A stretch of DNA of 46,242 nt from Methanobrevibacter sp. (GCA_017407115.1 JAFQXD010000013.1:1-46242); one strand, 5' to 3'; numbered from the stretch's first letter, positions 35,168 to 43,709 are shown. Notes: generated from the letters alone by a model not told the origin. Made by a program: numbers and translations.

Positions 35168-37861
35168 ATGACCCTATCCAACTTAACAATCCATGAAAGA
35201 GCCGAAGAATTCGTAAAAAAACATCACGCAGACACCTACGAAAAAGGCCAAGCACAAATATACTGGAGAGACTTCTTCGACATATTTGGAGTAGACGTCC
35301 ACCAAGTAGTAGTATTCGAAGAATCTGTGAAAAAATTCGACGGAAGCCCAGGATTCATAGATGCATTCTGGAAAGGGAAACTCATAATTGAACACAAATC
35401 ACTAGGAAAAAACTTAGACCTAGCATACTCACAAGCAATAGAATACCTACAAAAACTACCACCAGAAGAAATACCTGATTACGTAATTGTATCAGACTTC
35501 CAAAGAATAAGACTAACCAACCTAATAACCAAAGAAGAAACAGAAATACACATCCACGAATTACCATCCAGAATACATTTATTCGATTTCATCCACATGG
35601 AAAACACAGAAGAATCACCACAATTAAACCTAAACCTACAAGCATCACGATTACTCGCAGACCTACACGAAGAAATACTAAACGACAACTATGATGAACA
35701 CTCACTAGAACTATTCATGGTAAGAATACTATTCTGCTTATACGCTGAAGACACCAACATATTCAAACCAAAACAATTCAAAAAACTAATTGAAAAACCA
35801 AACGAAGCATTCAGAGTAGGGGAAGACATTCAATTATTATTCCGTGTACTCGACCAAAAAGAAGAAGACAGGCAAAGCAACCTACCACCAGAATTCCAAG
35901 AATTCCCATATGTAAATGGAGCATTATTCAGAGAACCTATAGTGCCTCCAATGTTCACAGATTCAACAGTAGAAAAATTATTAAAAGCCTGTGAATTTGA
36001 CTGGTCAGAAATCAACCCATCCATATTCGGAAGCCTATTTCAAAATGTAGTTGATCCTGAAGTAAGAAGATACCTCGGAGCACACTACACTAGTGAAGAT
36101 AATATTAACAAAGTAATCAACACATTATTCCTAAATGACCTATGGGATGAATTCTACAAAGCCAAAAATAATAAAAACAAATTAAGATTACTACATGAAA
36201 AAATAGGGAATTTAAAATTCCTGGACCCTGCCTGTGGCTGCGGAAATTTCCTGATAATCACATATCGCCAACTCAGAGAACTAGAATATAAAATACTAAA
36301 AATATTATTAGATGAAGATGATAGTCAACTACATTTCAATGCAAGTGATTTAACTAAAGTAAAAATAGATCACTTCTATGGAATCGAAATTGAAGACTTC
36401 CCCGCAAGAGTAGCTCAAGTAGCAATGTGGTTCACACAACACCAAATGGACATAAAATTTGAATCCTTACAAATACACAAAGACAACCTACCCTTAAAAG
36501 ACTCTCCAAATATCTATATTAAAAATGCTTTAGAATTAGATTGGAAAGAAATATTACCTCCAAACGATAATGTATATATCTTAGGAAATCCACCATTCGT
36601 AGGTTCAAGATTACAATCCGATGAACAAAAAGAAGATATGAAACGAGTATTCAAAGGATTTAAAAAAGTAGGAAACCTTGATTATGTTTGTGCATGGTAT
36701 AAAAAAGCAACAGAATACATTCAAAACACAAATATAGAAGTATGCTTCGTATCCACAAACAGTATCTGCCAAGGAGAACAATCATCAATACTATGGGAAC
36801 AATTAAACCAACATTACAATGTCACATTAAACTTCGCACACACTACATTCAAATGGAGTAATGAATCCAAAGACAAAGCAGCAGTATACGTAATAATAAT
36901 AGGATTCAGCACACATGACCGACCAGTTAAAAAATTATTCAAATATCCAAAAATAACCAGTCCCAGATATGAAGAATATAATGTTAAACACATTAACAAT
37001 TACCTAATGGATTATGAAGATGTATATGTTAAAACAAGAAGAACCCCTTTAGAAAATGTCCCTCATATGATGTTCGGCAACATGCCTAATGACGGTGGAA
37101 ACCTCCTATTAACCCCTGAAGAAAAAGAAGAATTAATCCGTAAAGAACCCCAAGCAGAAAAATATATTCATCCATTCATAAGTGCAAGAGAATTCTTAAA
37201 TAATGGAGAAAGATACTGCATATGGTTAGAAAATTATAATCCCGCAGAACTACAAAGATGCCCTTTAATACTTGAAAGAGTGGAAAAAGTAAGAGATTTA
37301 AGAAACAAAAGTAAACGAAAAGAAACCCAAGAACTAGCTAAAACACCAACTCGTTTTGGAGAAGTAAGACAACCAGATTCAAATTATATTTTAGTGCCTC
37401 GTGTTTCATCAGTAAACAGGGAATATATTCCCATGGCATTTTTTGATAAAGATAAAATAGTAAGTGATTCATGTTCCTGCGTACCTAATGCTGAATTATA
37501 TGACTTCGGAATATTAACCTCAAAAATGCATATGACCTGGGTAAAATATATTTGTGGAAAACTAAAAGGAGACTATAGATATTCCCCATCTATTGTTTAT
37601 AATAATTATCCATTCCCTACTGAAGTACCCGATGATTTACGTGAAGCTATTAGTAAATGTGCAGAAGATATAATACATATCCGTGAAAAATATGATTCAT
37701 CTTTAGCCCAATTATATAATCCGTTATTAATGCCTTTCGATTTGAGAAAAGCACATGACAGATTAGATATATTAGTTGATAAAGCTTATCGTAAAGAGAA
37801 ATTTACGGATGATGATGATCGTATGAAATTATTATTTGATTTATACCAGGAATTAATTTAG
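35168..37861 (+). CDS. MmeI-like type IIL restriction-modification enzyme, 897 aa
   Basis: A single polypeptide that methylates and cuts DNA. The N-terminal nuclease has D65-x9-E75-x-K77 (GFIDAFWKGKLIIEHKS), the same spacing as the MmeI PD-ExK site. A helical linker follows, then the N6-adenine methyltransferase with SAM motif DPACGCGNF (about 352-360) and catalytic NPPF (about 475). The C-terminal third (from about SAREFLNNGERYCIWLENYN) is the target recognition region and ends with a helical tail. Length matches MmeI (about 920). Such enzymes need no partner genes and hemimethylate to protect DNA. The promoter is AT-rich; no strong ribosome site. Confidence 0.9.
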   Translation: MTLSNLTIHERAEEFVKKHHADTYEKGQAQIYWRDFFDIFGVDVHQVVVFEESVKKFDGSPGFIDAFWKGKLIIEHKSLGKNLDLAYSQAIEYLQKLPPEEIPDYVIVSDFQRIRLTNLITKEETEIHIHELPSRIHLFDFIHMENTEESPQLNLNLQASRLLADLHEEILNDNYDEHSLELFMVRILFCLYAEDTNIFKPKQFKKLIEKPNEAFRVGEDIQLLFRVLDQKEEDRQSNLPPEFQEFPYVNGALFREPIVPPMFTDSTVEKLLKACEFDWSEINPSIFGSLFQNVVDPEVRRYLGAHYTSEDNINKVINTLFLNDLWDEFYKAKNNKNKLRLLHEKIGNLKFLDPACGCGNFLIITYRQLRELEYKILKILLDEDDSQLHFNASDLTKVKIDHFYGIEIEDFPARVAQVAMWFTQHQMDIKFESLQIHKDNLPLKDSPNIYIKNALELDWKEILPPNDNVYILGNPPFVGSRLQSDEQKEDMKRVFKGFKKVGNLDYVCAWYKKATEYIQNTNIEVCFVSTNSICQGEQSSILWEQLNQHYNVTLNFAHTTFKWSNESKDKAAVYVIIIGFSTHDRPVKKLFKYPKITSPRYEEYNVKHINNYLMDYEDVYVKTRRTPLENVPHMMFGNMPNDGGNLLLTPEEKEELIRKEPQAEKYIHPFISAREFLNNGERYCIWLENYNPAELQRCPLILERVEKVRDLRNKSKRKETQELAKTPTRFGEVRQPDSNYILVPRVSSVNREYIPMAFFDKDKIVSDSCSCVPNAELYDFGILTSKMHMTWVKYICGKLKGDYRYSPSIVYNNYPFPTEVPDDLREAISKCAEDIIHIREKYDSSLAQLYNPLLMPFDLRKAHDRLDILVDKAYRKEKFTDDDDRMKLLFDLYQELI

Positions 37862-37938
37862 GTCCTCCCTTCTTTTTTTAGTTACCTTTAAATATAGACC
37901 CTAATATAAAGTTTAGTATAACAATGTATTATTAATTT

Positions 37939-38529
37939 ATGGGGAAATTAATTATGGGTTTATTCAACCGCAAAAAAAAGAAACAAGAAAACACTGAAAC
38001 ATACAAACCATCCGAAGAATACATACAACAAATACTAACTAATGGTGTAGATGTAGAAGTAGGGATGGGAGTTCATGGAAACGATGAACTAGTCGCCGGA
38101 GCCATGCTAGGCAGTACAGGTAAACTAATAGCCATGAACAATTATGGTAAAATAAAATACCAACCTACTCGTTTATTATTCCATGATGATTATATAATGT
38201 TTCAAATCAACGGTCAAAAAATATCTTATAGTGATTTATACAGATGGGAGAAAAGAAAAGTGGGTTTAATGCATGCTGAGTTTGTATTCTTATCATACAA
38301 TATTGGAGAAATACCATTAAAAGCAACTAATAAGGATTTTCTAGCCATCATTGAAGCATTACCTCGTGCAGCACAAGCATATGTAGACCGTATGAATCAA
38401 CAAGAAGCTGAAGCTGAACACGGACAAGACACTTCCAATATGGACCGTTTAATCCGTCTCGGGGAGTTACATGAAAGGGGTTTATTATCTGATGATGAGT
38501 TCGCTGAAGCTAAAAAGAAATTACTCTAA
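37939..38529 (+). CDS. SHOCT-domain protein with PH-like core, 196 aa
   Basis: A basic start (MGLFNRKKKKQENTETYKPS) precedes a beta-rich middle (KIKYQPTRLLFHDDYIMFQI, ISYSDLYRWEKRKVGLMHAE) that resembles bacterial PH-like domains. The C-terminus is SHOCT (MDRLIRLGELHERGLLSDDE, FAEAKKKLL), the same domain as at the end of the 810-residue recombinase. ACCTTTAAATATAG (about 37884) is the TATA region. ATG at 37954 is an alternative start. SHOCT helices usually mediate oligomers; role here unknown. Confidence 0.75.
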   Translation: MGKLIMGLFNRKKKKQENTETYKPSEEYIQQILTNGVDVEVGMGVHGNDELVAGAMLGSTGKLIAMNNYGKIKYQPTRLLFHDDYIMFQINGQKISYSDLYRWEKRKVGLMHAEFVFLSYNIGEIPLKATNKDFLAIIEALPRAAQAYVDRMNQQEAEAEHGQDTSNMDRLIRLGELHERGLLSDDEFAEAKKKLL

Positions 38530-38561
38530 ATAATTTAATTCCACAAATTTAAATAAAAAAA

Positions 38562-38596
38562 GAGGGAGAACACCCATTAGTGGATGATTCTCCCTC
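38562..38596 (+). terminator. Hairpin at the end of the SHOCT gene
   Basis: GAGGGAGAA (38562-38570) and TTCTCCCTC (38588-38596) form a perfect 9-bp stem, with an inner CCA/TGG. It lies between the stop codon and the second TnpB element. It lacks a long T-tract, so its role as terminator is likely but not certain. Confidence 0.55.
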
Positions 38597-38705
38597 CATG
38601 TAGTATTATTTGATTCACTCTACCAATAATGATTTATCTAACTAATGCAAGAATACCTAGCCTCTTTTAGGTTAGGGATGAATTGCTAATAATAGAGTGG
38701 TGTTT

Positions 38706-38837
38706 TTAGTCTTTTACATATTCTTTTACATATTCGTTTAGGATTTCGGTGATGGTTTTTCCTTGTTTTAATGCTTTGATTTTGAATTCCATTTTTAATT
38801 CGGAGTCGATTTTAAAATTAATGTAACTGTCACTCAT
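38706..38837 (-). CDS. Ribbon-helix-helix microprotein of TnpB copy 2
   Basis: The 43-residue product is identical to the copy-1 protein except for two Ile-to-Val changes near the C-terminus. AAAGGAGGT precedes the start on the minus strand. Its near-identity, compared with the more diverged TnpB proteins, argues for selection or recent exchange of this end. Confidence 0.8.
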   Translation of the reverse strand: MSDSYINFKIDSELKMEFKIKALKQGKTITEILNEYVKEYVKD

Positions 38838-38964
38838 AGTATAACCTCCTTTGAATAATATTATTATATTATTTAATATATATACTTATATGTTATTATA
38901 ATCATATCCTTACACTAACATTTATATATAATAACATTATAATATATGTTTGAGGACACATACT

Positions 38965-40122
38965 ATGGGGCTCGTGAATAAAGGATTGAGAATTAGAATA
39001 TATCCTAACCTGGATATGCGACAAAAAATAGAGCAGAATATTGGTAATGCACGATTCGTTTGGAACCAACTACGTCAAATGTATAATGAAACTTATCGTA
39101 TGTTTAAGGATCATGGTTACACTAGACTACAATGTAACATGAATACTTTCAATACTATGTTGAATATGTTGAAAAAGGAGTATTCATTTTTAGGTTTGAG
39201 TGAGTCAACTAGTCTTCAGCAGGTATTTCGTGATTTGCTCCATGCATTCAATAAATTCTTCAAATATGGTGCTGGTTATCCTCGTAGGAAAACTAAACGC
39301 AATCCCAAGCAATCATTCAGAATACAAAACAATAAAAAAACTAATAGTATCAGGGTTAATGGAAGATATTTTCATCTGCCTAAGTTGGGTGATGTTAAGT
39401 TCCGTACTAGTGATGAATACATGGGGTTGTTAAATGATTCTGTGATTAATAATGTTACTATTGTTAAGGATAATGGTTTGTATTTTGCTGTGGTTAATAT
39501 TGAAACAATCCACACTCCAATCCAATCCGTGAATGAGGGTGCTGTTGGTATTGATTTGGGTTTGAAAAACCTCGCCACTCTTAGTACTGGTTTAAAGATA
39601 GTCAATTTAAACTTTACTAAAGAAGAGGAAAGAATCAATTTTTATCAACGGCAAATGTCTCGTAGGAAAGAGGGTAGTCGTGGATTTAAAGAAGCCCAAT
39701 GTAAATATTGGAAATGGGTTAACCGTAAAAAGAACCGTAAAACTGATTCATACCATAGATTCACACATTACCTTATCACACATTTCAGTACAATTTGTAT
39801 GGAAACCTTGAATATTAAAGGTATGTTCCAGAATAATAAGTGGAGTCCTAAATTACAACGCAATGGATTATACCATATAGTGGAACAGTTACGGTATAAG
39901 TGTGATTGGAATGACTGTGATTTTGTTCAAGTGGACAGGTTCTACCCGTCCAGCCAATTATGTCATGAGTGCGGTTATCAACACCATGACTTAGGCATTG
40001 GTGTTGGTGTATGGTTTTGTCCTGAATGTGGTTGTCGTCATGACCGTGATGTGAATGCATCACTTAACATTCGTGATGAGGGATTACGATTATTAAAAGA
40101 ACAAAAAACTAATAAAAAATAA
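38965..40122 (+). CDS. tnpB: TnpB RNA-guided nuclease, copy 2 (385 aa)
   Basis: It aligns along its whole length with copy 1. RuvC residues D197 (GIDLGLKNLATLSTG), E280 (CMETLNIKGM) and the Asp in RHDRDVNAS are present, as is the zinc ribbon (CHECGYQHHD...CPECGC). The ATG follows TTGAGGACAC; TATA-like ATTTATATATAATA is at about 38921. It is expected to be active. Changes against copy 1 are scattered, mostly conservative substitutions. Confidence 0.95.
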   Translation: MGLVNKGLRIRIYPNLDMRQKIEQNIGNARFVWNQLRQMYNETYRMFKDHGYTRLQCNMNTFNTMLNMLKKEYSFLGLSESTSLQQVFRDLLHAFNKFFKYGAGYPRRKTKRNPKQSFRIQNNKKTNSIRVNGRYFHLPKLGDVKFRTSDEYMGLLNDSVINNVTIVKDNGLYFAVVNIETIHTPIQSVNEGAVGIDLGLKNLATLSTGLKIVNLNFTKEEERINFYQRQMSRRKEGSRGFKEAQCKYWKWVNRKKNRKTDSYHRFTHYLITHFSTICMETLNIKGMFQNNKWSPKLQRNGLYHIVEQLRYKCDWNDCDFVQVDRFYPSSQLCHECGYQHHDLGIGVGVWFCPECGCRHDRDVNASLNIRDEGLRLLKEQKTNKK

Positions 40123-40233
40123 ATGATTATAATTTTTGAACCGTCGGTTGGACGGGGATAGCTTGGTAAATCTACATTCGTTGGAATGTACAGCCCAAGA
40201 ATCCCCAACTTCTACAAGTTGGGGAACTTCAAT
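40123..40233 (+). ncRNA. Predicted omega/reRNA 3' scaffold, copy 2
   Basis: CCGTC/GACGG is identical to copy 1. The middle stem is TACATTC/GAATGTA (about 40172-40190) and the terminal stem CCCCAACTT/AAGTTGGGG, both different in sequence from copy 1 but still paired. The guide would be taken from bases after 40233. Confidence 0.75.
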
Positions 40234-40378
40234 TAAGTATTAATTCCTTATTGTCTAAATCAATCTCAACAGTATTGCTTAATAGTTTTGTTGAGGTTTC
40301 AGTTTTGTAAGAGACATCATAATCATCTGGGATGTGTTCAATTAATTTTTTTAAGTTACCTATTTTTAATGTTGTCAT
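40229..40378 (-). CDS. ELxxxLxxxP family protein, 49 aa, possibly truncated by TnpB copy 2
   Basis: On the minus strand: MTTLKIGNLKKLIEHIPDDY then DVSYKTETSTKLLSNTVEID..., matching the strand-helix-P-D-D-x-x-V start of this family. The TGA stop (40231-40229) uses bases of the transposon's right end, so the gene was probably longer before insertion. It is the last gene of the minus-strand operon and lies 27 bp after the ParB-like gene. Confidence 0.6.
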   Translation of the reverse strand: MTTLKIGNLKKLIEHIPDDYDVSYKTETSTKLLSNTVEIDLDNKELILN

Positions 40379-40405
40379 ATTAGTTATGTTTGATGGAAAT
40401 ATTAT

Positions 40406-41014
40406 TTAAATATCATCATCTAGATAATCTGTCTCGAAAAAGACATGCCCACATTCAGGGCAAGTGATTTCTTTTCGGTTCCTACTGTTGCTTATTTCTT
40501 TAGGTTCTTCATCACTTAGGCTTTCATCTAATTCATCATCAAAACTGGATAGGTCAAGATCTTTGAAAATATCTTTAGCTTCTTGTTTAGAAAATCCAGT
40601 TAATTCTATATCCAATCCCTCGACTGAAAGCTCATGGAATAAATCTTCAAGTTTAGATAATTCCCATTCTCCTTGTACTTTGTTTAAGGTTATGTTTAAT
40701 GATTTTTCATGGTTTAAGTCTTTTACTTTTAGCTCTCCTTTTGGGAATATCCATCCGATATCGCCTCTGCGGATTACTTCTAATTCAGCGTAATCTTCAT
40801 TACCTGAGATGTATTGTTCTAGGAGAACATCGTACCTTTGATGCCCACCTATGATTCGATTGTTGTTTAGGTTTATTATGATTGGATCTACTAATCCATA
40901 TTCAGCGATACTATTGGATAATTTTTTGTAATCGGCTTCGCTTATTTTTCTTGGGTTGTATCTTGCGGGTGTGATGTCTGTTATTTTGATTGTTTCGGGT
41001 GCTGCTTCAGTCAT
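40406..41014 (-). CDS. ParB-like protein with CPECGH tail, 202 aa
   Basis: The N-terminal ParB/Srx-like domain has ITPARYNPRKISEADYKKLS, then PIIINLNNNRIIGGHQRYDV, the NTP-binding signature. It is very similar to the first 140 residues of the methyltransferases at 42408 and 43736, but the methyltransferase is missing. Instead the protein ends with a short segment containing CPECGHVFFETD, half of a zinc ribbon. It may act as a free DNA- or nucleotide-binding version, or as a partner of the fused enzymes (inference). Confidence 0.8.
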   Translation of the reverse strand: MTEAAPETIKITDITPARYNPRKISEADYKKLSNSIAEYGLVDPIIINLNNNRIIGGHQRYDVLLEQYISGNEDYAELEVIRRGDIGWIFPKGELKVKDLNHEKSLNITLNKVQGEWELSKLEDLFHELSVEGLDIELTGFSKQEAKDIFKDLDLSSFDDELDESLSDEEPKEISNSRNRKEITCPECGHVFFETDYLDDDI

Positions 41015-41047
41015 ATTGTTTAAGCCTCCAATTTTAGATGATGATTT

Positions 41048-41323
41048 TTATTTTATGTAGATTATTTTGTGGGTATTGATTAGGTATTTGGTTTCCTTAT
41101 TGTTTTTGACTATTATGTGGTGGCCGTATTTGGATACGTCATCATTTGGTCCTATTAATAGTTCTGTGTTGGGTTCTACGGTTATTGTGATGTTTTTCTT
41201 GTTTTGTTGTCTTTCGTAGATTAGGTCGAGTAGTGCGTGTTCTTCGCCTAGTTGTTCGTGGATTAATAAGTCTACACTGTATTTTAGTAAGTCTATTTCT
41301 TCAGTTGGTTTTATGTCTGTCAT
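41048..41323 (-). CDS. Hypothetical protein, 91 aa
   Basis: A helical acidic start (TEEIDLLKYSVDLLIHEQLG) is followed by strands (NITITVEPNTELLIGPNDDV, HHIIVKNNKETKYLINTHKI). The start overlaps the stop of the upstream minus-strand gene by 4 nt. A/C-rich on its own coding strand. No family is recognised. Confidence 0.65.
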   Translation of the reverse strand: MTDIKPTEEIDLLKYSVDLLIHEQLGEEHALLDLIYERQQNKKNITITVEPNTELLIGPNDDVSKYGHHIIVKNNKETKYLINTHKIIYIK

Positions 41324-41766
41324 TTTCTTTTTGCTCCTGTTGTTTTTTCTTTTTGTATTATGTAATACTCATTATGTTCAGTTAATTTGAAGCTGGTGTC
41401 TCGGCAGCTTCTTTCGATTAGGTAGGTGTCATCTTCAGTTAAGGGGTCGTGGATGGTTATTGTCATTTCTTTGATGTTGATTTCTAGGTGTTTCTTTTTT
41501 AGTTCTTTGAGTTGGTGTAGTATTGTTTTGAGTTCTTGTATTTCTCGTCTGCGTTGGTATTCGTTTTCCCAGTAGTATGGGTTGGTTGTGTATTCGATGT
41601 GGTAGTATCCTGATTGCATTATTACTTTGCCGCAGGTGTGGCTGAAGTGTAGGTCGTGGTGGCGGTCGTATAGTATTGTGCAGGTTTGGTTTCGGCAGTC
41701 GGTGCATTTGTTGACTGTTAAGTTGCTTATTTGAAAAGTAGTATATGGATATTCTCGGTCTGTCAT
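41320..41766 (-). CDS. Zinc-motif coiled-coil protein, 148 aa
   Basis: CTDCRNQTC near residue 20 and HTCGKV near 45 suggest a metal-binding unit. It is followed by a coiled coil (RRREIQELKTILHQLKELKK) and a C-terminal beta part. It is the first gene of the minus-strand operon. A TATA-like sequence on the minus strand (CTATATAAAG, about 41850-41860) would give a leader of about 65-70 nt. No family is recognised. Confidence 0.65.
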   Translation of the reverse strand: MTDREYPYTTFQISNLTVNKCTDCRNQTCTILYDRHHDLHFSHTCGKVIMQSGYYHIEYTTNPYYWENEYQRRREIQELKTILHQLKELKKKHLEINIKEMTITIHDPLTEDDTYLIERSCRDTSFKLTEHNEYYIIQKEKTTGAKRK

Positions 41767-42206
41767 TTTTTTTCATCTACGATTTATAATAATTTTTTTT
41801 TATCCCTTCATTATTGACTCTTACCAACTAAAAAGTATAGTTAACTTTATATAGTGTTATAGAATGGGAATATATTTTATAAAATCTCTTGACTAAACAC
41901 TATGATTTATCACAGAAAATCTGGTACTTATCATATAATCTGAAGATAAAAAAAGTGAAACCCTTAATCCTTTAGTTTAACATGAGATAATCGATTAAAA
42001 TAGGAGATATTTTATCCTGTTTAAGAGATATTTCTATTGGTTTATCATATAGATAAAAAAGGAATATCAGCTAATACCGGTATTATTCGATGGAAAACTG
42101 TTTTTTTAACTCCACTTGTTAGGGAAAATATTGAAAAGCAACAAATATAATCCGGATTCCTAATGCTTTTCCAAAATAAAAATTAAATTTGGGAGTTAAA
42201 AAGAAT
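41767..42206. other. Divergent control region, 440 bp, AT-rich with repeats
   Basis: It lies between the minus operon (starting 41766) and the plus operon (starting 42207). It holds TATA-like CTTTATATAG on the plus strand (also usable on the minus strand), the 14-bp palindrome at 42072, and two imperfect direct repeats (TTATCATATAATCTGAAGAT-AAAA at about 41932; TTATCATATAGATAAAAAAG at about 42042). Repeated GAGATATTT words occur at about 42005 and 42027. It may be an operator cluster or a replication origin. No frame of note. Confidence 0.45.
42072..42085. promoter_or_regulatory. 14-bp perfect palindrome
   Basis: TAATACCGGTATTA is fully self-complementary and is the only GC-containing palindrome of this length noticed in the region. 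Its centre in a divergent intergenic region fits an operator for a dimeric repressor or a ParB-like site. Confidence 0.5.
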
Positions 42207-42401
42207 ATGAGGTTTATACTAATACGCATAAACAAGGTATACTATGTTAAAGACATGGAAACCCTACGAACCTACAACACCACCATAATAGAAGACCTAC
42301 GAAAAATACGGGACTTAATAAACGCTCACTACGAAGCACTCGAACCATACCAGGAAAAAGAAAACCAGATAAGAGAAATAATCTGCCACGGGGAGGACTA
42401 A
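42207..42401 (+). CDS. LN-coil family protein, 64 aa
   Basis: GGGAG (42191-42195) precedes the ATG. MRFILIRINKVYYVKDMETL is the family's beta-hairpin and LRKIRDLINAHYEALEPYQE the IN/LN helix entering a coil. It directly precedes the methyltransferase by 6 nt and may be co-translated. Confidence 0.6.
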   Translation: MRFILIRINKVYYVKDMETLRTYNTTIIEDLRKIRDLINAHYEALEPYQEKENQIREIICHGED

Positions 42402-42407
42402 TATTTT

Positions 42408-43709
42408 ATGTCTTTCGAAAAGATAAAAATAACAGACCTCACACCAGCACCATACAATCCACGAACCATAAGTAGCGAGGATAAGACAAGACTACGAAAC
42501 AGTCTAGAAAAATTCGGTTTAGTAGATCCTATTGTAATCAATCTGAAAAACAATCATATCATCGGAGGTCACCAACGTTATGATGCCCTACTGGACAAGT
42601 ATATGCTGGATGGTGATTTTCAAGCGGAACTAAACCTGATAAGATTAGGGGATATTGGTTGGGTATTCACTGAAACAGAACTAACAATATCTGATGAGGA
42701 TAATGAGAAAGCACTCAACATCGCATTAAATAAAATATCAGGTGAGTGGGATTTCGATAAATTAGAGGAAGTATTCCAAAGTCTACAGGTTAATGGTTTT
42801 GACATTGATTTAACTGGATTTAGTGATGATGAGTTAATGGAATTAAACATTAACTTCACAGATGAGCTATCCACAACCCTTGATGAAACACTAATCGAAG
42901 CTGAAGAAGATGACTACATTGAAGAAGAGGATATTGAAGTAACCGTAACAAAAGGTGAAATCTACCAACTAGGCAACCACAGACTAATGTGCGGAGACAG
43001 CACCAGTGATGAAGACATACAAAGATTACTAGACAACGAGAAAGCAGATATGGTATTCACCGACCCACCATACCTAATGGGATTCACCGGAAACGTACAT
43101 GCAGACGGGTCTAAAAGCTTCAACGCAAAACACGGAGCCATCAAAAATGATAAGATGAGCCGTGAAGACGGTGACAAGTTCATCCTCAAACTATTCCAGA
43201 ACATACAACACTACAACCGAGGAGCCTACTATGTCTGCTTCTACCGTCTCGGCCTAGACTATATCTTCAGAGCATTAGACACTTTAAACAATAACTACAA
43301 GGCATTAATCATATGGAACAAAGGCAACCACACCCTAAGCAACAGTGACTACATGAGCAGATACGAACCCATAGTATACGGATGGTTCAACGAACACAAC
43401 TTCTACGGAGACCGAAGCAACTTCGACATATGGGATATAAAAAGAACCAGTAAAAACGATTTACATCCAACAATGAAACCCATACCATTACCTGCCAAAG
43501 CTATTGAGAATAGTTCAAGGCAAGGTGACATAGTACTAGACTTATTCGGGGGCAGTGGTAGTACATTGATAGCTTGTGAACAATTAAACCGTCGCTGCTA
43601 TATAATGGAATTAGATGAGAAATATGCTACAGTAATCATCGACAGATGGGAAAAATATACTGGAGAAAAAGCAGAGAAAATAGCTGATACTAGTGAGGTA
43701 TTAAGCTAA
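42408..43709 (+). CDS. ParB-like domain fused to DNA methyltransferase, 433 aa
   Basis: Residues 1-135: ParB/Srx-like domain (LTPAPYNPRTISSEDKTRLR, GHQRYDALL). Residues 185-430: beta-class DNA methyltransferase with catalytic TDPPY (about 218-222) before SAM motif LDLFGGSGST (about 377-386), the order used by N6-adenine and N4-cytosine enzymes. TMKP precedes the SAM motif. No restriction partner is adjacent. Such ParB-methyltransferase fusions are common in phages as orphan modification enzymes. GGGGAGGACT lies upstream. Confidence 0.88.
   Translation: MSFEKIKITDLTPAPYNPRTISSEDKTRLRNSLEKFGLVDPIVINLKNNHIIGGHQRYDALLDKYMLDGDFQAELNLIRLGDIGWVFTETELTISDEDNEKALNIALNKISGEWDFDKLEEVFQSLQVNGFDIDLTGFSDDELMELNINFTDELSTTLDETLIEAEEDDYIEEEDIEVTVTKGEIYQLGNHRLMCGDSTSDEDIQRLLDNEKADMVFTDPPYLMGFTGNVHADGSKSFNAKHGAIKNDKMSREDGDKFILKLFQNIQHYNRGAYYVCFYRLGLDYIFRALDTLNNNYKALIIWNKGNHTLSNSDYMSRYEPIVYGWFNEHNFYGDRSNFDIWDIKRTSKNDLHPTMKPIPLPAKAIENSSRQGDIVLDLFGGSGSTLIACEQLNRRCYIMELDEKYATVIIDRWEKYTGEKAEKIADTSEVLS

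Larger units (their letters stand above)
38643..40233 (+). mobile_element. TnpB transposon, copy 2
   Basis: Same layout as copy 1: TAATGCAAGAAT at the left end; a left hairpin CCTAGCCT/AGGTTAGG (38656-38676, with a G-T change at one pair); a divergent RHH gene; tnpB; and a right-end hairpin CCCCAACTT/AAGTTGGGG (40203-40224) ending in AACTTCAAT. It sits after the SHOCT gene and touches the 3' end of a minus-strand gene. Confidence 0.8.

Noticed and set aside
39848..40063. His-rich frame on the minus strand inside tnpB copy 2
   Set aside because: Shadow of the zinc-ribbon coding region of tnpB; no start signals.
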